Source: Metallyticus violacea (Eukaryota; Arthropoda; Insecta; Mantodea; Metallyticidae). Taken from it: a DNA stretch of 64,000 nt. Below the pieces are notes generated by a model, which did no database searches, was not told where the DNA came from, and was given only the letters and a program-made list of their open reading frames with translations. The position numbers and the translations under genes were made by a program. The stretch is taken from positions 32,058,501 to 32,122,500 of the forward strand of contig CM060834.1 of the NCBI GenBank assembly GCA_030762175.1, written 5' to 3'. Positions 57,781 to 64,000 of the stretch are shown here, piece by piece. Every line of letters begins with the position of its first letter. The first letter of the stretch is position 1.

Positions 57781-58054
57781 TTGATTTGTTTTATTTACGA
57801 ACGCTCCTTAACATATCAGGTCATCAGCGTCCCATTCAATTAAAGTCGTGGTACGGCCGATAAATTTTGCTCAGAGGCCTCTTCTTTCAGGCTTGAGGTT
57901 CTTTTTCGTGCCCACGGCTTTACTTCCCTTCCGAAGGAATCTATATTTAGGCTTTTTACGCCCGAAAAAAATTCATCGACCCTGGCTGGGATTGAACCCG
58001 CGATTTTGGGTTTACGAGGCAAGTATGGTTACCACTAGACCACGAGGACCAACA
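57781..58054 (-). mobile_element. SINE family B, copy 3 (full length)
   Basis: Minus-strand copy with an intact tRNA-like head: A box TGGTCTAGTGGTAACC, B box GGGTTCAATCCC. It is flanked by an 11-base duplication AAACAAGTAAT/AAACAAGTCAT (57770-57780, 58055-58065) with one mismatch. Compared with copy 2 it has a short internal deletion around the GGTCCCGTGTCGTA part. Confidence 0.9.
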
Positions 58055-58069
58055 AAACAAGTCATAAAT

Positions 58070-59865
58070 GCAGTCAAATTCTGAAGGAATTGGGCTGTCT
58101 CATGAATACAGGTGTAAGAATCACGCCAAAGCAGCACGCTGCTACCAATAAAATCGAATGTCCACACTCAGAAAATTTTAAATTTGAATTAAAAACGGAA
58201 AACCATATATTAATAATTACATATATACTGATAAAAGATGGTGTAGTCGGGATTACCTGCTGCACCTGGAAAGCCGGCCCTGTTATGTTATGGTATCAAC
58301 CTTTGTCCCTAATTCTCCAAGTACATACTTACACTGTTTTCTATTTGTAATTTTAAAATGAGGTAAATAATCTTACAGCGGGAGTATATCTGAATTCGAT
58401 TTTGATTCAAGTGCACGCTGTAGAAATCGATCTTAGCCTCATTGTTTTCCCACGAAACTTGGTTCAACTTGTATGTTTATTCGAAAAATTGCCTATAGCG
58501 GAGTTTCGAAAAGTCTAATTTGCTCCATTATTATTATTAAAAAAAAAGTACCTATGTACAGTTAGCGGTGACAGAACAGGACCAAAATTTTCAAAAAAAA
58601 AATTAATAGTTATGGATACATATCTTTTTTGCAGCTTTTTTCTACGAAATTAACTTTGAGAGAAAGTAATTTGCATTTTCCAGCAAGATTTTACAACAGT
58701 ACATAAACCAATCTTTTTCTGCAGGCAATACAAGTTGTGTTAGAGAACATATGGCTCTCTCCAATATGTCAAGATAATTATAAGATTTTTCAAAGAGAAC
58801 TAACAAGCGTAATGGGTAACAAGCAGATATTGCATAAATGAGCACATGATCAAATAACTGATATTGGCTATAGTTTATGAAAACTGTTTTATTTTTATTT
58901 AATTTTAGTTTGTGACTGTTTTAGTTTCCAGACTTAAATTATTTTTTTTAAGGTTCATTTTTATAATATCACTGAGTAGGATACTTATGTAATTAGCAAA
59001 TATTATAGTTTTGGCTTGGAGTATGTGTATGGAAAAGTCATATATATATATATATAAGAGGAGAACCAATTTCCACCCAGTTTCCTTACTCCCACACTCT
59101 TTAATTTACTTATTAGTAACCATGTTGAATGCTTTTCTGTGGTCCAAAAAAATGCTCTATGCTATCTTTAGTAGATATTTGCAAACCTCACGATGAAAGG
59201 GAAGGGCATCCCTTCTTGTGGGTAATAGAACCTCTCCTAAGCTTGCAACACAAATATACCTGAAAATATGCACAAAACATGCATGCAATGCTACGGCATA
59301 GCATATAATGTCTGCTTCTGTATCAGATAAAGAATCAAATTACTTACCCCAGCACTAATGGAGTGGATACAGCTATTCTCCTTATTTAAATATTTAAAAA
59401 AAAGTCACGGATGAACTTTTTAATATGTTTCGCTTTGAAAATAAACTTCCTAAGGGATAGAGTTATACTATAAAATAAATATAACTTTTCTTTTTTGTTG
59501 ATTATAATTAGTTGATAGATCCATTTATAATGATTATAAGATTAAATTACAATATCATGAAAATTTTGATACTACAGTTTGTATTATGCAGCACTCTATT
59601 GATAATCCTACTTGGTAAATCCTTAACTATCTGAAAGTAATGAGGTACCTAAACAAGAATGTGTACGCAGAAGCCTTGGTAAATTGGAAACACTATTTGG
59701 AGGTTTTCATAAGTTTTAAAGTTCTCTGTAGGGTAGATGTCATCATTGGGCCATAATAGTTCTATCTGACGTGAGTTTTTAGAGTACTCAATAATTAAAT
59801 AAATTGTACTTACAAAGCTGTAGACAATGATGTGGTAATATATCCTACACTAATGTATTAATAAT
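58070..59865. other. Intron sequence, no recognised feature
   Basis: AT-rich second-intron DNA with a short TA run near 59041. Nothing recognised. Confidence 0.4.
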
Positions 59866-59869
59866 GTTT

Positions 59870-60560
59870 ACACTAACTCCACTTACTTATATAACACTAC
59901 GGCATATTTAGGGAGCAGTTGCTCCCATCATCAGCTGTTGACCAACTACTCTATTTGGTGGCTGGATCCCAAGGTGCTTCTGTGGCAGGAACTAGTTCTG
60001 TGGAACATCAAAATTCATTACGATTTTTTTAATTTTTAGAGTGAAACTTTTTCCCAAGTGGATAGCTCCATTGGTTGTGAAGTTCTTTCAGTAGCTTAGC
60101 CTCTGGTTTAATTTCATTATTTTTAGTCCAAAATCGTGAGGTGCCACTGCTGATTTATCAATTTGCTTAAAAAATATTCCTAAAATTCAGAGAAATGAAT
60201 GGAATGAATATTCATATTCATTTTCATTTTAAGCAAATTGATAAATCAACAGTGGCAGCTCACTTTTGTGCCAGAAATTATGAAATTAAACCAGAGACTA
60301 AGTTACTGAAAGAACTTCATATCCCAATCCACTTGGGAAAAATTTTTCATACTAAAAAATAAGAAAAAAAAACTTAATGAATTTTGATGTTGACCCAAGT
60401 ATGAACTCGGCAAGTTCCTACTAGAATCATCAGAGACCGTCATAGAAACACCTTGGGAACCAACCACCAAAGTGAGTAGTCGGTCAACAGCTGAAGCTCC
60501 TGAAAAATGTCCTAGTGTTATATAAGTGGAGTGAGTGTGAGCATGTTTAATACATTAGTG
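59870..60560. mobile_element. Head-to-head pair of Penelope-like element ends
   Basis: The minus-strand copy (59870-60178) and the plus-strand copy (60220-60545) are inverted and meet near 60200. The plus copy reads QIDKSTVAAHFCARNYEIKP and TKLLKELHIPIHLGKI, the tail after the GIY-YIG nuclease of Penelope-like elements. The minus copy ends in a hammerhead-like core (CTGATGA at 59928-59934, stem GGGAGCA/TGCTCCC, but TAAAT in place of GAAAC). Confidence 0.75.
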
Positions 60561-60959
60561 CTGGATACTCTATAATTCCCTCTAAGTTCATATGTGATTT
60601 TAATATTGTTGAAAGGTACTATTTAAACAGAATCCTTTTTCCTAATGGTATCTATTTATCAAGTAAGTTCATAAGCAATATCTGTTTACTTTGGAAATTA
60701 AAAAAATTATGCACACTTTTGTTCCCAGACACAACAGCTGTGACCCCTTTAACCAAATGCATATAAAATATATTATCATTGTGCCATTAACTTGTCTTGC
60801 CCTGATTTATGCAGCAGAGTAGCCCCAGCAGATGGCAGTCAAACATACCATACTGGTTAAAACAATATCTCTTAAAACTTATTTTAAAAATATACATATG
60901 GAACTAATACAGTGAAGCCAAGTCATATGAATAAATTCATGTGATATATGTCGTACTAA

Positions 60960-61060
60960 ACACTCTTATTGCTTCACTTACTTGTGTAATATTTGGAACC
61001 GGTTTCGAAGACCTTCGTCTACTGGGCTGCTCAAGGCTGGTAGGTCACATTATTACACAA
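60960..61060 (-). repeat. Penelope-type terminal fragment
   Basis: The minus strand has GACGAAGGTCTTCGAAACCG (CAGTAGA in place of CTGATGA), the palindrome ACCGGT, and the downstream CAAGTAAGTGAAGC shared with the other termini. Confidence 0.5.
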
Positions 61061-61506
61061 TAAACATTACACAAACAGCACATAACTTAACTCTCACCCA
61101 ATTATAACCAACATTAAGCCACTCTTATATTAATGCAGCCATTGACTGCCAGGATAGCATTGCCTCTGCAAACAAGGCCCAAATAAATGAATAACAGGAT
61201 ATAAATCACTCTCTTATAAAATGGCTCTTTAAAATAAAATCTTAAAATTTAAGAGTGTAATTTGACAATTAAACATTTGCTTTTGTACATCCATTGAATT
61301 CAGGACAAAGAATGTTTAGTTATATTGATAGCTAATATCTACAATACATTAGCAATAATTACAATGATGTAATATACCTATTTAGCAATTTCTCATTAGT
61401 CTGAAATATAGATTGGATTTTGAATAAGATATGCTTCAGAAGGCATTTAAGGATATTCCAGTAGTTTATACTGCTCATAGCTTTTTCATAATATTTTCTG
61501 TTTAAG

Positions 61507-61634
61507 ATGAACTGCGGATAAATAGCCCTGCACTACCAGGAGCTGCTCTTCTTACCAGTCAGTCAATTTGGGGCATCTTGCGTGGACTTGAGACATTCTC
61601 TCAACTTCTTGTGCTAGATCCAGATGGTGCAGTG
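61507..61634 (+). CDS. HEXB-like: Beta-hexosaminidase, exon 3
   Basis: An acceptor (TTCTGTTTAAG ending at 61506) and donor (GTAAGC from 61635) bound a 128-base exon that enters in phase 1, completing a Tyr codon from exon 2, and leaves in phase 0. The protein is YELRINSPALPGAALLTSQS, then IWGILRGLETFSQLLVLD, the well-conserved segment just before the catalytic barrel of GH20 hexosaminidases (family pattern WGxLRGLETFSQL). It lies in a stretch rich in Penelope-like remnants but shows no damage itself. Confidence 0.9.
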
Positions 61635-61980
61635 GTAAGCTTCTCTGAGTATAAATTCCCTTTGTTAACTTACCTTTCCTGCACATTAACTTTGTCTTTT
61701 AGCTTAATAGCATCTTTTTCAAAATGTTGAAATTGCTATTGGCCATTTCTATGTTTGTTAATTTAACTGCAGAGCAAAAGCATTGGTAGCATAAGCCAGA
61801 TTGAATGAATGATTAATTTATTATGCTGTATGAAAATCTTGTATATCTTGTATTTAGGCTGGAGGATATGATTTGGATAGCACTATGCTTCATGAATAAT
61901 GACAGCTATGGTGATTCATCAACAAAGTTATCATCTAAAATTGTTAATTGGAACATTGCACAGTGAAGCTAATCATATAT

Positions 61981-63125
61981 TAAGATCATTCTGTGATTGA
62001 GTCGAACTACATACCCTTTTGCTCCAATTACTTGTTTAAATATGTAGGACCAGTTTCATGAACCCTTCTTTCGCATTGTCAACTAATTGTCGACTGGAGG
62101 ATAAACCGTTATGCTATGGGAATATGTAATCTGATCTGGTGGAGGTATGATTATGTTTTCATCACTAGAAGTGCTGCAGTACATTAAACTATCTTTGTAC
62201 TTGTAAATATGTAGAACCGGTTTCATGAACCCTTCATTCATATCATCAGCTAATTGTCGACTGAAGAATAAACCATTATGCTATGGGAATGTGCAATCTG
62301 CTCTAGTGGAGGTGTGATGAACTGAAGATTATGTTTTCATCACTAGAAGTGTTGCAGTACATTAAAGTATCTTTGTACTTATAAATGTAGATTTTCTCCC
62401 AAGTTGCTAATTCTGTAGGTTCTTACTGATTTTAATAATTTGGTTTATTCGATATGTCATGATTTTCTGTCCAGAAATGAGGTGCCACTGCTGATTTCTC
62501 CAACTGCTTGTATTTTATGTTCCTGAAATGTTCTTTTAACCATGTGCCCATATTTCTCTTTGTTTTTCCAATGTAGATTTTTTCACATTCTGCACAACTT
62601 ATTTTATAAATACCTGCTTTTTTCTCATGTGGAATACTGTCATTAAAAAAAAGTAGGTATTTATAAAATAAGTTGTTCAGAATGTGAAAAAATCCACATT
62701 GGAAAAGCAAAGAGAAACATGGGCACATGGTTAAAAGAACATTTCAGGAACATAAAATAAAGCAATTGGAGAAATCATCAGTGGCATCTCATTTCTGGAC
62801 AGAAAACCATGACATATTGAATAAAACAAAATTATTAAAATCAGTAAGAACCTACAGAATTAGCAACATGGGAGAAAATCAAGTACAAAGTACAAGTAAG
62901 AAAGTACAAGTACAAAGGTTAATGACACTTTCGGTGATGAAAACATAAACTTTAAGTTCATCACACCTCCACCAGAGCAGATTACACAATCCCACAGCAT
63001 AACTATTTATCCTCAGTTGACAATGGGTTGATGATGCGCAGGAAGGGTTCGTGAAACCAGTTCTACATATTTAAAAAAGTAAGTGGAGCAAGTATGTAGT
63101 TCGACTCAATCACACAATGATCTTA
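61981..63125. mobile_element. Head-to-head Penelope-like element pair with GIY-YIG domains
   Basis: The outer flanks are inverted (ATTGAGTCGAACTACATA near 61996 and its complement near 63095). The minus half (61981-62640) contains two tandem terminal units (62041-62207 and 62208-62386), then a GIY-YIG nuclease fragment reading KKAGIYKISCAECEKIYIGK, RNMGTWLKEHFRNIK and SAVAPHFWTENHDI. The plus half (62645-63125) repeats the nuclease end (GTWLKEHFRNIK-like, SSVASHFWTENHDILN) and one terminus. The GIY and YIG strings and the Cys pair are those of endonuclease-bearing Penelope-like retroelements. The reverse transcriptase is absent from both halves, so each half is 5'-truncated. It lies in intron 3 of the hexosaminidase gene. 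Confidence 0.85.
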
Positions 63126-63419
63126 ATAGTTATCATCTTCTATCTTTGTATTATATTTCAAATTAATTTATCAGCATTAGGAGTAGAAAACAATAAGAAA
63201 TGTTATCACATTGCATAAGCAATAAATATAAAAGGTTAACTTATTTGCACATTTATCATTTATTAAAAATTGGAGTTTACTGGTAGGAAATAACTCACGT
63301 TATAATAACAGAAAGAGAAAGAAAGTGTACCTAATTATTGCAACTTTTTAATGTCCCAGGTTCTGCATTTATTTATTTACTTGCGTTTAGTTAAAAAGTG
63401 ATACGGTTTTCCATTACAG

Positions 63420-63625
63420 CTGAGAATGAACAGCACTGCTATCATGGACTTCCCACGTTATTCTCATCGTGGCCTGCTCTTGGACACTTCTCGGCATTTC
63501 ATTCCTTTGCCAGCCATCTTACAAACTCTTGATGCAATGGAGACTAATAAACTTAATGTATTTCACTGGCATATAGTTGATGATCCCAGCTTTCCATATC
63601 AAAGTGCAGCTTTTCCAGATCTCAG
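63420..63625 (+). CDS. HEXB-like: Beta-hexosaminidase, exon 4
   Basis: An acceptor (TTCCATTACAG ending at 63419) and donor (GTAGTA from 63626) bound a 206-base exon, phase 0 in and phase 2 out. It begins [20 protein letters not shown], with an N-glycosylation sequon NST, and continues LDTSRHFIP and [18 protein letters not shown], the first strands of the GH20 TIM barrel with the substrate-binding Arg of the [11 protein letters not shown] motif. The catalytic Asp-Glu pair of the family lies in later exons, which are beyond the window. With exons 1-3 this accounts for about 265 residues, half of a typical hexosaminidase. All junctions keep frame and no key residue is missing, so the gene looks functional. 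Confidence 0.95.
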
Positions 63626-64000
63626 GTAGTATTCCATCTATGCTTGCTTATTACTTAATTAAAAGTAATATAATGAACAAAGCTCTTCTGTTAGCTTGTA
63701 TATGAATAACTGTATAAATAAATCAAACTAAAGGCACTGATGAAATAAATTATTGGAATAATATGAATAAAGCATTCCTTTTTCTTTGCTTGTCCTCTCA
63801 TACATTTCAGATATTGGGTACTGCACTGTATAATTCTATTGCCATAATAAAGAATCTCTAAGCAATATTCTTATATTCTGTTCACTATTTATAAATTATT
63901 AAATTTGTAAGGATTGGTAAAAATGCTAAGAAGAGCAATTAGTCTTAATCTTCTGATCTCAAGAAAAGCAAATGTTTTTAATTACATATTTTTAAATATA
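63626..64000. other. Start of hexosaminidase intron 4
   Basis: AT-rich sequence after the donor of exon 4 up to the window end. No further exon seen. Confidence 0.6.

Noticed and set aside
57840..58084. Open frames around 57.8-58.1 kb
   Set aside because: They lie inside SINE B copy 3.
1..64000. CRISPR arrays, operons, prokaryotic promoters or phage-type systems
   Set aside because: No direct repeats with regular spacers. Split genes and eukaryotic transposons make a prokaryotic reading untenable.

Overview
The window reads as nuclear DNA of an insect. It is AT-rich and gene-poor, and its two recognisable genes are split by GT-AG introns and encode animal proteins. The rest is dominated by insect-type transposable elements: several mariner/Tc1 families, Penelope-like elements, LINEs, tRNA-derived SINEs and an LTR-element integrase. 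The very long introns and the repeat mix would suit a large polyneopteran genome (cockroach, termite or stick insect), but that placement is only an inference.

Layout. Positions 1-6257 form a giant, almost perfect palindrome with two arms of about 3.1 kb. Each arm carries three tRNA-like segments, and the left edge is cut by the window start. Positions 8216-11093 (+) hold the last three coding exons of a divergent Cys-loop (nicotinic acetylcholine receptor-like) channel subunit, covering the end of TM1 to TM4; its ligand-binding exons are not seen. Positions 11.1-30.3 kb are intergenic and repeat-filled: a long-TIR element, nested mariners, a LINE ORF1 with a 2A-like motif, a Tc1-like transposase retaining a D34E pair, SINEs with target-site duplications, a mariner and an hAT-like tail. 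From 30372 to beyond the window end (+) lies a lysosomal-type beta-hexosaminidase gene. Four exons are present (30372-30620, 45119-45332, 61507-61634, 63420-63625) with introns of about 14.5, 16.2 and 1.8 kb. These introns hold LINE, LTR, mariner, SINE, MITE and Penelope-like remnants.

The most interesting non-genic signals are: (i) the giant palindrome; (ii) a set of Penelope-like elements, two arranged head-to-head, whose ends share a hammerhead-ribozyme-like core (CTGANGA, hairpin, GAAAC, short palindrome, then a GTAAGTGRA tract); (iii) two SINE families with different tRNA-like heads and clear target-site duplications; and (iv) two mariner copies that have each lost the same catalytic aspartate to glycine. 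The two host genes are not functionally linked. No operon, CRISPR array or prokaryotic feature is present.
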